Positions 11,429 to 22,688 of a DNA stretch of 64,000 nucleotides are shown here, one piece after another (the first letter of the stretch is position 1; each line of letters begins with the position of its first letter). The DNA comes from Acephala macrosclerotiorum. Lineage: Eukaryota > Ascomycota > Leotiomycetes > Helotiales > Mollisiaceae. The position numbers and the translations under genes were made by a program. The stretch is taken from contig MU119402.1 of NCBI GenBank assembly GCA_014904845.1, forward strand, positions 1 through 64,000. Reading direction: 5' to 3'. Below the pieces are notes generated by a model. That model searched no databases, was not told the origin of the DNA, and worked only from the letters and a program-made list of their open reading frames with translations.

Positions 11429-12172
11429 AGAGTTTCTGGAAATTCAACCTCAATCAAAGTGAAGCGACGATCAAGGGAGGCCGGGCCCATCACGTGCCAG
11501 CCACATTATGCACGTCGAATGGTTCGCACTTTGCTCTCGCCTTCTGAAGACTTTTGTGGTCGCTGCCCAAAACTGTCACCTCGATACCTCGATCCCTCGT
11601 ACTCAACATCTCCAACGACATCGCCCCTCCCCAAGCTTAAGATTATGCGAAATTTCGAGGTTTCCTCTGCCGGAGAAACGCACAGTATGAATAACTATAG
11701 CTATACCACTCTAAGAAACCAAGAGACCGACATTCGACTGATCGAAACCAAGACAGTGAACACGATCAGCCCGTCGAATACTATATTACGACACGAAAAC
11801 CAACTCCCACTATATTAAACCCCTACACGTGGGGTAACGCGGCAAATCCAGTTACCATCTTTCTCAACAGCTTGCTTTTCATGGTAACGCAAATCTAGGA
11901 GCCGCGCTCCGAAATTCAAGACGAAGCTCTTACGGCTTTCTATGGATTGATGCGATTTACTTATATCTTGATCGATACCGAAAGAAATACCGCGGCAACT
12001 CGTCACATAAGATTCATTTATCAAGCAAAGATGAGATGTGTATAATTGAGTTATATTGTGAAGCACAATAAAGCAAAAACCATTGGCTTTTCATCCACCA
12101 TGCAACTCGATCCTCATGCGATCTTTGAATATCTGACCAAGGCTTTTAGCCTCCGGAAAGCTTGAATTCTTA
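11429..12172. other. Convergent intergenic
   Basis: This is the 3'-to-3' gap between the regulator and the lectin-like gene. Open frames at 11459-11818 (+) and 11815-12366 (-) lack coding character. Nothing else is recognised. Confidence 0.4.
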
Positions 12173-12740
12173 CTAATTTGCCAACTTCCTGGTGGTCCAA
12201 GTACCCTCGGTGTAGTAAGCTTCTGTGATAGTCTTCTGGTCCGTAGCATCGACAAAGTGGACCTTGAGGACCGGATCGCCGACAGCACTAATTCCAGTGC
12301 TTGGAGCAATGGCGTTGGAAACAAAAGATCCAACCTTCCAAGTCTTTGGGGCAAAGTTGAAAACAAGATGCTGCATCGTCAGGTCGTCTTTGGCGTAGAA
12401 CAAGTGAATCTGGAAGCACGGTAGTTAGCAAGGTTCATGCATGATTAAGTTATAGATTTCATACATCGTCGCTTTGTAGAGTGGCAGCGAGTGCAGACGG
12501 TTTGCTGTTGATAACAGCCGTATTGGCATCAACGACCTGAACAGCGCGGACGCTGTATGTGGTACCATCAGAGGGCCCATAGAGGTACTTCAAAGTAGCC
12601 GGGTTGGTCCCTTGATCATAGAAGAAGGTGTAGGTGAAGCCGCTTGGAAGCTGGACAGTGGCTAATTCACTGGGCTTTACGTCGGTGGTGGCAATATCAC
12701 CTACAGCAGGATGACCGCGCAAGGTGTAATGCTTTTCCAA
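12173..12740 (-). CDS. Small lectin-like (beta-propeller-repeat) protein, start unresolved
   Basis: Two exons, 12740-12465 and 12409-12173, join in phase across a GTATGA...TTCCAG intron. The translation of about 170 aa has two or three repeats of a pattern like LATVQLP...TFFYDQ, LAATLQSDDIHLFYAKD and LKVHFVDA, each followed by an aromatic-rich strand. This spacing recalls the blades of fungal fucose-binding lectins of the Aleuria type, though it is too short for a full six-blade propeller. No signal peptide is visible. The upstream frame contains a possible ATG (12802-12800) separated from the first exon by an in-frame TGA, so the true start, or loss of the N-terminus, is undecided. The gene is supported by clean splicing; the function is tentative. 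Confidence 0.5.
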
Positions 12741-15505
12741 GTCAGTATCACTTCAAATGGTAGCGTAAGAGTAACTTGTAGTACCCGAGATTTTGCCCAT
12801 TATAGTAGTTAGAAAAAGTCACGGCAACAAAAGCTGATAGGCCTAGGTGAACAATTGACTGAATCTTAGAGATGCCAAATGAAGATGAAAAGATAAAATC
12901 CAAGGAAGGGGTTGGGTAGGAAGAAAACAAGAAGTTCACTATGGTGGATGCAGGATGGGTTAATATATACGCTGCACTCACACGCCATCCTCTCCATCCT
13001 CTCCATATTCCCCATTCTGTCACTTCTCTGCTTTGTCTGACTCACACTCCATTTCATCTATCCTCTCTATCTTCTCCAATCTGTCCATCATATGTAATGC
13101 CAGCTCAGACAAAGTAGAGAAGTGATAGAATATGGTATGACGAGGATGCCGGTGATAGAGTTTAAAGATGGAAGATAGAGAGAGGTGGAATTTTTCGTGA
13201 CTGTTACCCATCTATTCGAGGAGACACACGTTGGGGAAGCAGTGGTGACTTGATATCAGCTTGTCTCTATGCTGTTATTGGCTGTGTACATTTCCATACC
13301 TCTGAGGAGAAAAGGCGGGGAGGTATGCCGTGGCTCCTTTGCGATCTACCAGGACGGGCGTTAGATGCCGAACAATTCATCAGACAGAATTTTACTGCCA
13401 TAACTTCGCATGGTATTAGATTGCCTGACCAACCAAGATATGTGCGGCCGGCTCAAAATATCAGCCATTGTAGTACGAACATGCTCGAAACTCTCTTCGT
13501 GCATATTCTGGCTGCGGCTGAAAAATGACACGCCCGGAGAACTTGCCACTATTACTGTAAGCTTCCCCTATCATCTCGAGTAATGCCTTATGCCCTTCTC
13601 ACAGCCTTCTCGAGGTATTGTCTGTGTTAAGGGCTTGTGACACGAGGCTCCAATTATTTCTTTCCAAATTTGGTCATGCACATTTCCCCTCACCTCTACT
13701 AGTGTGGGTGCAGAATTCTCACGCTAATCATACGATCACAAGCTAGCACTTGTTAGATTGGTATGGTAAGCGTTATAAGACTTGTGAGTGGGTTTGGGCA
13801 GAAGAGTAGGGTTGGGATGACTGGTGACTCGATGCGATCTCGACACTCTACCAGGACCGTCCGAACTACGATTATTGGCTCGAACATCACGAACGCAACT
13901 ATTACGTTGTTTACGCGATCCCGATCAAGATCTGTCAGTGGTCAGATCTGGCTGACTGAGTTCGCAGGCAGCTAAGTCTTGGTTACACAGAAAGCAAGTA
14001 TGATCGGCCTACAAAGGCTAGCGCCGGCGGGAAAGTAAGCCCTTCTACTTCGTTTCAAGGCATTCTTAACTTCACGAATAAGTAATTACTAAATTATATT
14101 AAATACGTGATGCCGCCATTGCAAGGTCCACAAGTGCAGGGCGCCATCGAAGTGAGCTTTAGTAGTGGTAGTCTGCACATCCGAGACAAGGGAGAAGCTA
14201 GAGTACATTAAATATTCTAGCTTCACCACCAAACCTAGGGCTACGATGTTGCATCAGGCGGAGCGGAGAGCCGTGAGAATATTTGCCAACTCACATCGGA
14301 TCCCAGGACGATGGCTCAAGGTACACAGAAGCATGTTGGTGGGAATAGAAAGAGGATGTAGTTCTCTCTAGAGAGTCATTAGTAGCCCGCTGCTTCGATG
14401 ATGGTTGCCAGACTTGACCATCCCCTCAGAGTTCTAAGAAGAGTGTGGCCATCACCTTCTTTTCAGAGATAGTGTCGTCGCCATGAGCTTACTTGGTGAA
14501 AAGGCTGATGTCTTTCTGAACTGAAGCACTGTGCTTCTTATGGTCCCGACTCGCCCTTTTTGCACTTGTCCACGAGCGTACGAGCGAAAATGGCGCCAGT
14601 AGGTCCTGAACCCCACAATGAGAACATCAACCGACTCGATTGTGGCGGTATGCTTATAAGTTGGAATTTCGCAACCCATGATTCCTCAATTCCAGGTCAG
14701 ATTGAAGAAGCTCTTTGTCAAACGGAGGTGCTGTGAGTGATCAATCTTTATTGATTGAAGCATTATTTTATAGTCCGAATGCCCCCCTTTATCATGTCCT
14801 GCCGATCATTATTTCCAGAGTGGGGCATCGACCCCTGACTTTCGACACTCTTCGTAAAGGAATGCCTCGTTGGACACAATTTGAGAGGATCAGAGTAGAG
14901 CTTCAAGAGCCCTGCAACATTATCCTGTCGACCGCCTCACTTTTTACAATTGCCCTGTATAGCAGCGTCCTTGATGGGTAGCGCGGATTATCATACCCGA
15001 CAAGAACTGCCCAACTAGAGCTGTTTCGGATCCTGGATTTCTGGAAACCCACGGGAACTGGCCATAAGATCCGTTTATTACATGCAACCCGACAGATCCG
15101 TCAAGAGCTGTGCACGTCCGACAGCTGTCGGATCAGCGACGGTTTTACCTCAAATGCCTACCAATCAAGGACGCTGCTGCATAGTAATCTTATCGATCGC
15201 CTCATTTCTGCAACTTAGGCTTCTCTTCATAGAGCTCCAAGTATATTAAACTAGATCTCAGTTTGTATCAGCAAACATATCAACACCGCAATTCGTCCGT
15301 CCTCAATCCAGAGCTTCAGCTGTCACAAGAGGAGCCGCGGCCCCCACTGATTAAAGTCGACCTGAATCAAAACGACATTGAGCGTTTGCATCCCAGAGGC
15401 TGTATAAGCCGTGGTGTGTACATTCTTTCTGACAATAGATTCCAGTCTAACAAAAATCAACGCAGCTACTGCAACAAATATCTTACATCTCACTCATGTG
15501 CGAAC
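12741..15505. other. Gene-poor stretch with decayed repeats
   Basis: About 2.7 kb lack any convincing gene; short open frames at 13250, 13763, 14165 and 14715 have no domain. Its right part (14.9-15.2 kb) contains an inverted and a direct repeat listed separately. The plus-strand frame from 15263 reads into the GMC oxidoreductase without an ATG until 15506. Confidence 0.5.
14921..15215. repeat. Decayed inverted plus direct repeat structure
   Basis: The 21-mer at 14961-14981 (AGCAGCGTCCTTGATGGGTAG) is the reverse complement of 15158-15178 with one mismatch. Immediately outside these arms a direct repeat occurs, TATCxTxTCGAxCGCCTCA at 14921-14940 and again around 15186-15205, differing mainly by C/T and G/A transitions. 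The arrangement looks like remains of a small foldback element or nested duplication. Confidence 0.5.
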
Positions 15506-17375
15506 ATGGATAAATTCCTGACAGCTTACATCAGAGATGTCATTCAACTCTGCGAAGCCGACTTCTACGATTTCATCGTTGTAGGAAGCGGTATTGGAGG
15601 AGGGATTCTGGCGCAAACATTGGTTGAAGAAGGCAATGGGAAGTGGGTTCTTCGGACTGAGCAAGTTGGCCTGACCTTCAGCACTCACTGTCTAAACACG
15701 CCTCGGCCACATTGGAACCACAATATCAACGAAGGGCCCTCGCAAGATAATGACATTGTGTATCGCGCCGTGAAGGAGACCATCAACACGGTCACCTCTG
15801 ACTCATACGAATATATCGGTGGGCCCGTCCACTGCATCGGCGGACGGGCCAACGTCTGGGGTCTCTACTCACCGAAAATGCATGAAGCTGAAACAAAGAG
15901 ATACTTCCCCGAGGCAGTTCGATCGTACTTGTTCGACGGAAGCGACTACGACAATGCCTACAGACTCCTAGCCAATGATCCTCAGGCCTCCCTCGATCAG
16001 CCCTATCCAGACAATGGGAGTGTGAGCCCTCAAGCAGTTGGTAATATGAATCAGGTCATTAAAGACTTTGATGACGGCACGAAAGGTCCAGGTTGTTCTT
16101 TCAGTTATTGTGCAGTTGCCGCGGAGTTCACCGCGCGCAACCATGATCAGGAGCTCTATCAATTTCCCATTGGGGCTTTTAGCACGGTTAACTGGATCCT
16201 CAATCGTGTATATAATAAAGACGAACGCCTCACCGTGCTTTCCCCTGACCCAGGTTCTCACGGTCAACCGCAAAGACGGCAGCTCTTCCATTGATAGTCT
16301 GACAGCACGCGATTACTTCGGAGTGGAGAGAAAAATTCCAGTTGGAAACGCTACAGTGATCCTCTCTGCTGGGACAATAGGAAGCTCATCTATCGCACTG
16401 AGAAGCGGTATCGGCAATGGAAATAGCAGCGCCGGAAATTGTGATCTGGTCGGCGGGGGACTCGTGGATCACGACATCTGGGGAGTGCGATTTGAAATCC
16501 TGCAGGGAAAAGATCTCGCAGCCCTCAATAACGAACCTCTCAAACTATAAAGCTGGGTGAGATTCGACCCAAGGGAGGATTATGTCTTGCTCAACGTCAC
16601 CGTCAACGCAACCACATTACTTGGCCAGACGCAGGAAGAGCGGTTCCCAACAGTCTATCTAGACGAGAGCCTCGACCCAATGTCAAAGACTAATTTCAAA
16701 GATGCGCTAGCTAGCAACAACAAGAGCAAAAGTACCATTCAGATTGTTTTCGAATTCTGTGCTCCCCTTGACGATACTAACAGGGTCCTTAATTTACCTG
16801 AGCCAACCACGACCATACAGATCCAGCATCTCAAGGAAAATTCCAAATGCCTTCCCTCCGTGCAGCTTCTTGCTCAAGCTATTGGCACCGTGTTGGCCCT
16901 GCGACTTGTGGGCAAACCGACGAACATCTCATCGCCGAAGCCGGTGAAGTAATTGGTACCCAATTTGAAGTCAGGGAAACAACAGGTGCCCGACCCAGCA
17001 TTCCAGTTTTGCTGCAAGTTTCCTGCACCTTACTGCATCAACCCCAAGGCCTCGGCAGTGTGTTCTTGCGTCTGCCCAGGGAAAGACCTTTGCCCTTGCA
17101 GTCAGGGAACAAGCACCTGGCCCCCGAGGCCACAGCGTGTGCCTATGCCGAATCTTTCAAAGGCCGGATTCGGTGTAGTGGCTCACGAAGTGGGTACGAT
17201 GCGAATGAAGAAGGATGGTGCTGGTGTGGTGGGTGAAAACCTACGAGTGAATGGGGTCGACAATCTCTATGTGTGCGGCCCCTCTATCTTCCCCATTAGC
17301 CCGGCAGCGAACCCGACTTTGACTTTGACGGCTCTCGCCCAAAGACTGGGCAATCATCTGTTAGGTGTGGATTGA
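15506..17375 (+). pseudogene. GMC/pyranose-oxidase-like flavin oxidoreductase, multiply broken
   Basis: From the ATG at 15506 the frame gives YDFIVVGSGIGGGILAQTL (FAD-binding GxGxxG), LTFSTHCLNTPRPHW, GGPVHCIGGRANVWGLY and later SAGTIGSSSIALRSGIG. The C-terminal part has VVAHEVGTMRM, VNGVDNLYVCG and SPAANPTLTLTALAQRL, the catalytic/FAD C-terminal signature of GMC oxidoreductases related to fungal pyranose oxidase/dehydrogenase. The pieces lie in different frames: a frameshift near 16250, a TAA at 16548-16550 between EPLKL and SWVRF (likely from CAA), and at least two frame changes between about 16.9 and 17.15 kb. Such enzymes oxidise sugars or alcohols with FAD. This copy cannot give a full protein. 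Confidence 0.85.
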
Positions 17376-18675
17376 GCAAGAAGATGGAGTTCTATGTACG
17401 GGAGGAAGTTATAACAGCTAGGTCATGAGCACGAAAATATAAAAATGTAAGAAGTATAAGTGTGTCACATTGTGTCCCACTGACCTTTGGTCGGCTCTAA
17501 TGAAACGCATTGTTCTGGTTTGAACAGTGGTAAAGCAAGTTACCTCGACGCAGGACTTGACCACAAAGAGCCACCTCGTGTATCTCAACTGCACCAGACC
17601 TCACCTTACAAGCACACGTGAAAAGTCTTCTTCCCTTCCTTGGTCACGGATAGAGAACGCAAACAAAGAAGACCTAGCGAGTCATATGAGCTCTCTTGCC
17701 ACCGTCAAAAAGGTTCAATGCTAAAATTTTCCTGGGGCTTCGCCTGAGGTGAAAAATGAGCTACATCATTCGATCAAAGAGAAACTGGCCGCCCAGTAGA
17801 GAATTTTGTAGGCGCTGCTTCTCTGAATAGCTTGCAGGTGCCGGCACCCAAGTTCAGATAATAAACCTGGATGAAGAAGTCTGTTACCAACAACATACTT
17901 CCATTTAGCCTATCTCAAAGGGTATAAGGCGCATTACTGTCTGTGCTTCTCAAATTCATAGTTCTCAAGGCTGGGAGCAGATGAAACATGTCACGAAGAA
18001 TTATATGGCAGATGATAGGACATTGTGAAGCTTGGGGCGACAGCCTCACAAAGTTTGTCACATAAACCGAAGCCTTTAAATTGAAGCTTAGGCTTATGCA
18101 ATGGATGGCAGTCTGTTATGTTAACGGCACAAAAGGTATTCTCGGGCAGATGCATGGTTCAGGTAAGGATGCAACGTAGTTGGGACATACCTTCAGAAGT
18201 TCGACGAGCGCCTCTTATCAGACGTGGAGGCCTCGTGCTATCAAGGATATGGTTAGGGAAATGGAATGGGTGTTGCAAGACTCAAGGCATAGAAAAGGCT
18301 CTAAGGAGAGGTTCCTATGTTTGAAGAACGGCAGTGGCAAGGTGTACAAAGGCTGCGTTTCCTAAAGCCCGAAGATTCCGTTGTATGGCTATGTCCCCCA
18401 TTCTTTCGCAGGCAGGAAATGGAATGCTTCGGATGACTTGGACCTCAATATCCGACGACTGTTCACTCTGAAAACCAACAAGTTCGATTGTCGTCCTAAG
18501 CGGGTAGAGAGGAACCCGGCTGTGAAGCTCCAGAATTGGCGTCTCCAGGACCAGTGACCAGGGAGTCAAGACCTCAGTTGAGCTCTCAAGCAGCTCTCTG
18601 GACGAATTTCGGAACCGGAAAAACAAAGTTGCCATTCTGCCTATCTAAGTACTTCAAGAATAGAGTCCCCGGAAA
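17376..18675. other. Intergenic, no gene recognised
   Basis: A minus-strand ATG frame at 18635-18315 (106 aa) has no recognisable domain and is not accepted. Plus-strand frames at 17527 and 18118 are short. No RNA gene or repeat is seen. Confidence 0.4.
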
Positions 18676-19068
18676 CTAAAGACGGGCCAAACGGGTCTGA
18701 TGTCTCCTCAATCGCTTCAAACCCCTTTCTCTGGCAAAAAGCCAACGTCTCCTTTTCAGCTCGTCCAGAATTTCCAGCACCCAATTCTGACAGCACCACT
18801 TAGGGCCGTTATTATTGACCGGCCACGCCTCCATCATGCGACGTACGCGCCGCAAATGCTTCCAACGAATTCTGCCAGCGAAAACGCACACGTCCAGCAG
18901 CGAGCTTGACTTCGGAGTATAGCCCCACCTGGTTTTTGGAACAAAATAGCCGGAGCCATCGTTGTTGTTTTGGACGTGATGGAGGCTCGCGGCGCGGCCA
19001 CGTGGAGGAACGATGTATATGGCCCAATGGCCGGTTTTGAAGACTGCAACGTCCAGGACCGTTTCGAC
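18676..19068 (-). CDS. Conserved fungal hypothetical, PPPDE/NlpC-like, 5' end unresolved
   Basis: The translated C-terminal part of about 130 aa has a His motif (TGHWAIYIVPP) and, about 80 residues later, CCQNWVLEILDEL. A conserved HWAIYI followed by (N/C)CQxWV is a pattern I associate with a common family of fungal hypothetical proteins that resembles papain-like/PPPDE hydrolases with paired Cys and His. It ends in an Arg-rich tail (RRHQTRLARL). The open frame runs back to 19398 but contains no in-frame ATG, and its upstream part (Arg/Ser/Pro-rich) looks non-coding. The start must lie in an upstream exon I cannot place, or the gene is 5'-truncated. Function unknown; protease or deubiquitinase-like activity would be speculation. 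Confidence 0.45.
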   Translation of the reverse strand, partial: VETVLDVAVFKTGHWAIYIVPPRGRAASLHHVQNNNDGSGYFVPKTRWGYTPKSSSLLDVCVFAGRIRWKHLRRVRRMMEAWPVNNNGPKWCCQNWVLEILDELKRRRWLFARERGLKRLRRHQTRLARL

Positions 19069-20147
19069 ATCTTGAGGGTGAAAGAGGGGGAAGAGAGGAG
19101 GGGAGCGAGAGAGGCGTCGGCCGGGGTAGGATGCGAGCCGGGCCCGAACGCGAGAACGAGCAAGTCTTCGATTTCTAAGCCAGATTAGCGGATATTGATG
19201 CTTGCTGCATTCTGGGATTCTTACGCCATAATCGCCCAGAACACAGCACCTCCACACAAGAGAAGCAAGCGCCAATATACAATAAGTAATACAATAGTAA
19301 GGCACGACACCAACTTCACTGGGGACAGCAAGCTGGGTTCTGGATTGATACTTTATTGATGTTGCAGAAGCTCCTAGAGCTTGCCACCAAGTAGACAACG
19401 ACGTGTTCCGACAAACACAGCAGGAGCGACAGCACTAAACAGGACAGGAACAATAAGGGAGGGCGCGAGAAATGTATCAGAAATTCACACAACTACCAAA
19501 AACCTCGAACAACTATTTTGAAAGACCTAGACGTCGCACATTGGATTCAAGCCGGCCTTGCAGTGCCTCCTTCGGTCTCTATTCCGGTGGGCTGGTTTGA
19601 TGATCGCTCTTCTTATCTCATTTGAATTTCATAGGTCCGGCGACTATAAACATGTGCAGTTCTCAAGGAACAGTATACGGGTTATACTGCTGAATGGTGA
19701 CTGCCTGTCTCTTCCTAGGAAGTCTGTGGACACTTTCGCTTAGCGAAAAAGGGGACTTCCATTTGGTCGTCACATGACAACTGACTCTCGACCGCATCCC
19801 CTTCAGGCCTCTGCTACCGTTCTTATTTATTCAGGTCGCCCGAGCCAGTCGGTAGGTTGCTTTCGCCCTCCTAATTACCCCTTTCGAATTATGAATTTCG
19901 AGTGACGCTGCCAGGCCCGGCGCAACCTTGGCACCAAACGGGTTGGTGAGTCAGTCCGTCCAGAAAAAAATCGGCTCTAGTAAAGAGCTGTACCATTCAA
20001 CATTCCTCCCCAAACAAGATTTACGCACTTCGAAAATAATTCCCTCACGGATCGCTCGAACGACAAATTCTACGGCCGGCACTCGTGCCTTTTGGGCAGG
20101 CATTTCTTGGACTATCTTTACACAATTTCAGAAGCGCCTCATCAAAA
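19069..20147. other. Intergenic upstream of hydrolase 1
   Basis: This contains the unresolved 5' part of the minus-strand hypothetical gene and the promoter/5' UTR of the serine hydrolase at 20148. No other element is recognised. Confidence 0.4.
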
Positions 20148-21053
20148 ATGGCGAACACTACCAGGGCTCTTATTGCCGACGCCCCTGAATTTTCGAACGG
20201 TGCTACAGAGGCCGACGCCCCTCGAAACAAACACACCCACACAATCATTTTCTTACATGGCCGCGAAGACTTCGGTTCCGATCTCGCCCAATATTTCTTC
20301 GATAGCAAAGCCTCAGACGGCCGCTCACTAGCAGAAATATTTCCATCAGTACGATGGGTCTTCCCCACTGCCAAAATGCGATACTCAGCACAACGAGATT
20401 TCGAATTTAGCAACAGCTCTTTCGCCGAAGCACTCAAAGGCGAGGAGATCATTTCACAATGGTTCGATGTATGGGACATCAAAACACCTGCAGAGAAAGA
20501 GGAGTTGATGATTCCTGGGTTACAAGAGAGCATAGAGGATATTCTGGATATTGTTCGAGCAGAGTCGCAGACAGTCCCATTGGATCGAATCATTCTGGGC
20601 GGAATCAGTCAGGGTTGCGCAACTGCGATCCTCACACTACTTTCCTCGGATTTACAACTTGGAGGGTTCATTGGCTTCTGTAGCTGGCTCCCGTTTAAAG
20701 AAAAGATTGAGCAACTGCCTACCAAATCCATCAACCGCGAACGCGAAATATCACGATACATCAAGACAATGTTAGAGATATCCTCAGCAACGAGAAATTT
20801 CGAAGAGCTGGAAACAAGTCTCGTGAGCTTGTCAGTAAGCCCAACAACAGTCATTAGACCCTCCGTTTTCCTCGCTCACTCGCGAGACGACGAGACGGTT
20901 CCTTTCACCATGGGCGAAGCCTTGAAGTTAGAAATCACACGTCTTGGATTCGACGTAACATGGAAGGAGTACACGAATGGAGGCCACTGGATTCATGCAG
21001 AGCACGGAATTGATGACTTGTCTACCTTTCTTCATAGAGTCATGAGCATCTGA
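20148..21053 (+). CDS. Alpha/beta serine hydrolase (acyl-protein-thioesterase/carboxylesterase type), copy 1
   Basis: A single exon of 301 aa from the ATG at 20148; an open frame extends further upstream but has no ATG. Motifs: THTIIFLHGREDFGSD (oxyanion-hole HG), the nucleophile elbow GGISQGCAT (Ser154), a DDETVPF loop (Asp248) and GGHWIHAEHG (His280). This is the order of phospholipase/carboxylesterase-family (APT1-like) hydrolases. It has no signal peptide and is probably cytosolic. The substrate is unknown. A close paralogue lies 13.7 kb away on the same strand (33813-34736) with near-identical blocks such as GRSLAEIFPSVRWVFPTAKM. No break is visible. Confidence 0.85.
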   Translation: MANTTRALIADAPEFSNGATEADAPRNKHTHTIIFLHGREDFGSDLAQYFFDSKASDGRSLAEIFPSVRWVFPTAKMRYSAQRDFEFSNSSFAEALKGEEIISQWFDVWDIKTPAEKEELMIPGLQESIEDILDIVRAESQTVPLDRIILGGISQGCATAILTLLSSDLQLGGFIGFCSWLPFKEKIEQLPTKSINREREISRYIKTMLEISSATRNFEELETSLVSLSVSPTTVIRPSVFLAHSRDDETVPFTMGEALKLEITRLGFDVTWKEYTNGGHWIHAEHGIDDLSTFLHRVMSI

Positions 21054-21386
21054 AGTATCGGTAGGTTGAAGTGAAGGAGAACTCTAGTGTCGTGAGGTTT
21101 GTTAATAATAATATAAATAAAGAGATTTAAAATTGTTTACGTAAAATGAAACATCCCAATATGCCTTTTATTGCATTTTTAAATGTATTACAAACAAAAC
21201 TTTTGAAGGGGCTATATGCTGCCTAAGGGGTAAATCGTTATTATTTTATAAATATAAAATATAAAATCCTTAAATATATTATTTGCAGTGTTGTATAATA
21301 ATAATATTACTTTAAAAACACTAATTTTATGTAAAATACTCTATAGTTTTATTATTTTATGCCGGAACCTCCGTACTTAACTAACT
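21054..21386. other. AT-rich intergenic block
   Basis: From about 21095 to 21360 the DNA is strongly AT-rich with runs of TATAAAATAT type, between the 3' ends of two convergent genes. It could be a RIP-altered repeat relic or simple AT-rich DNA; no repeat boundary is visible. Confidence 0.4.
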
Positions 21387-22688
21387 CTAGCCGTTCTGTG
21401 GCCTATTGAAACGAGATGACCTTGTCAAAAGATCTTGGACTCCACCGCGTCGCTGGAGAGGAGGACCAGGAGGGAGCTCGGCAGCACTTGGACGAGGGAA
21501 CGAGTTTGTTCGGCTTAGGCTGTTGACAGTTTCCGATGCTGCGCGATTTCGCAAGCCGCCTCGCCGGAGTCGGCCACCATGAAGGATAGAAGGAGGAGTG
21601 GACTCGACTTGAAGACCTAAGCGGCGAGTGACCGAAGCAGGAATAGGAGGTGGGTTGAAATGCACGAGTTGAGACGGATCTTCCCTTTCAAGACGTTCTC
21701 GCTCGGCCTTCTCTCGCTCAAAAAGCTCACGAACTCGCTGTTCCTGTGCCCGACGACGTTGACGGCTCGATGAGCCGCCCAGAGCAACGTATGGTACGGG
21801 ATACGCAAGAGCAGGACCTGTGGGCGTGGTGCCTGAGCGAGCGGGGGATTCATAGATGAGTGGAGGGTCTAGCTGAACTTGAGGATGGTGAAGCCGTTCA
21901 GTCATATGTTGTCTCTCCCGGGCTCTATCCTGTACGATAAATTCGACCATCTCCTCTGTCCATGTCTGAGTTCGCTGGGCACGGTGATAGCTGCTGGATT
22001 GTGGGACTGATGGTTGTCGTTGTCTGACCTGCGGGTGATTGTATGGATCAAGTATTAGCGGCCCGACACCTCGGTGTGAGTGGTTTCTGAATTCCGGTGC
22101 CGGATTGTGGTGATGCCCGTAAGGATCATTCATCAGCAGCCCACTTGGGGGTGATGGGCTCTTTTGGTCATCACTGATTCTCATCGTCCCTGGTTTTGGT
22201 GTCTGTGAGAGGATGGGACTACCATCTTCTGAAGATTCAGGATCGGGTGATTGGGACCCACTTGAGCCTTCCTGGATGGCTGCCACGTACGACTGCCGGT
22301 TGTCTGTGTAGTTTGACACCACTCCTCTGGCTCCAGAAACAGTCTGGGTGGTTGGAGGTGGCCCCGGTGTCCACATCCTGGCGTTCTGTACACGAGATGG
22401 GAGTGGTGGTGGGCGTGGGGCATTCCGTGCTCTTTGGTTTGAGCCAGGTGCCGTAATCCGTGCACCTTCTGTATTTGCTGGGGGTCGTGGTGCTTGACGG
22501 TTATCGAGCACTTGAGGCGTGGTCTGGCGTGGACCAGGAGCTGGCATGGGTACAGCATATCCAATATGTTGTTCTCGCGGTGGAGACTCGGGTCTGGATG
22601 CCCGCTTATCGTTATTGAACGGCGGGATTTCTGCAATTTTGCTACCCTTGCGAGACTTTTTGCTGAAAGGGTTACGGAAGAAACTCAT
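21387..22688 (-). CDS. Disordered proline/serine-rich protein 1 (433 aa)
   Basis: A clean single-exon frame starts at an ATG at 22688. The N-terminus is short and basic (FRNPFSKKSRKGSK). It is followed by long Pro/Arg/Gln/Ser-rich sequence with little predicted structure, a charged helix HRAQRTQTWTEEMVEF around residue 245, a strongly charged helical stretch QRVRELFEREKAERER near residue 325, and a Ser/Arg-rich tail (SLSRTNSFPRPS). I recognise no domain. It is the first of four minus-strand genes (to 27890) with the same build: basic head, disordered Pro/Ser body, and R-x-R/Q-T modules. No signal peptide or membrane segment, so probably cytosolic or nuclear. Function unknown. Confidence 0.7.
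   Translation of the reverse strand: MSFFRNPFSKKSRKGSKIAEIPPFNNDKRASRPESPPREQHIGYAVPMPAPGPRQTTPQVLDNRQAPRPPANTEGARITAPGSNQRARNAPRPPPLPSRVQNARMWTPGPPPTTQTVSGARGVVSNYTDNRQSYVAAIQEGSSGSQSPDPESSEDGSPILSQTPKPGTMRISDDQKSPSPPSGLLMNDPYGHHHNPAPEFRNHSHRGVGPLILDPYNHPQVRQRQPSVPQSSSYHRAQRTQTWTEEMVEFIVQDRARERQHMTERLHHPQVQLDPPLIYESPARSGTTPTGPALAYPVPYVALGGSSSRQRRRAQEQRVRELFEREKAERERLEREDPSQLVHFNPPPIPASVTRRLGLQVESTPPSILHGGRLRRGGLRNRAASETVNSLSRTNSFPRPSAAELPPGPPLQRRGGVQDLLTRSSRFNRPQNG

Noticed and set aside
13250..13528. Plus-strand frame of 92 codons
   Set aside because: No homology-like motif, in a gene-poor, repeat-bearing stretch.
18315..18635. Minus-strand ATG frame of 106 codons
   Set aside because: No recognisable domain, no clear splice partner and no link to neighbouring genes.
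22181..22636. Minus-strand frame of 151 codons, His/Gln-rich
   Set aside because: Overlaps disordered-protein gene 1 in another frame and has no independent support.
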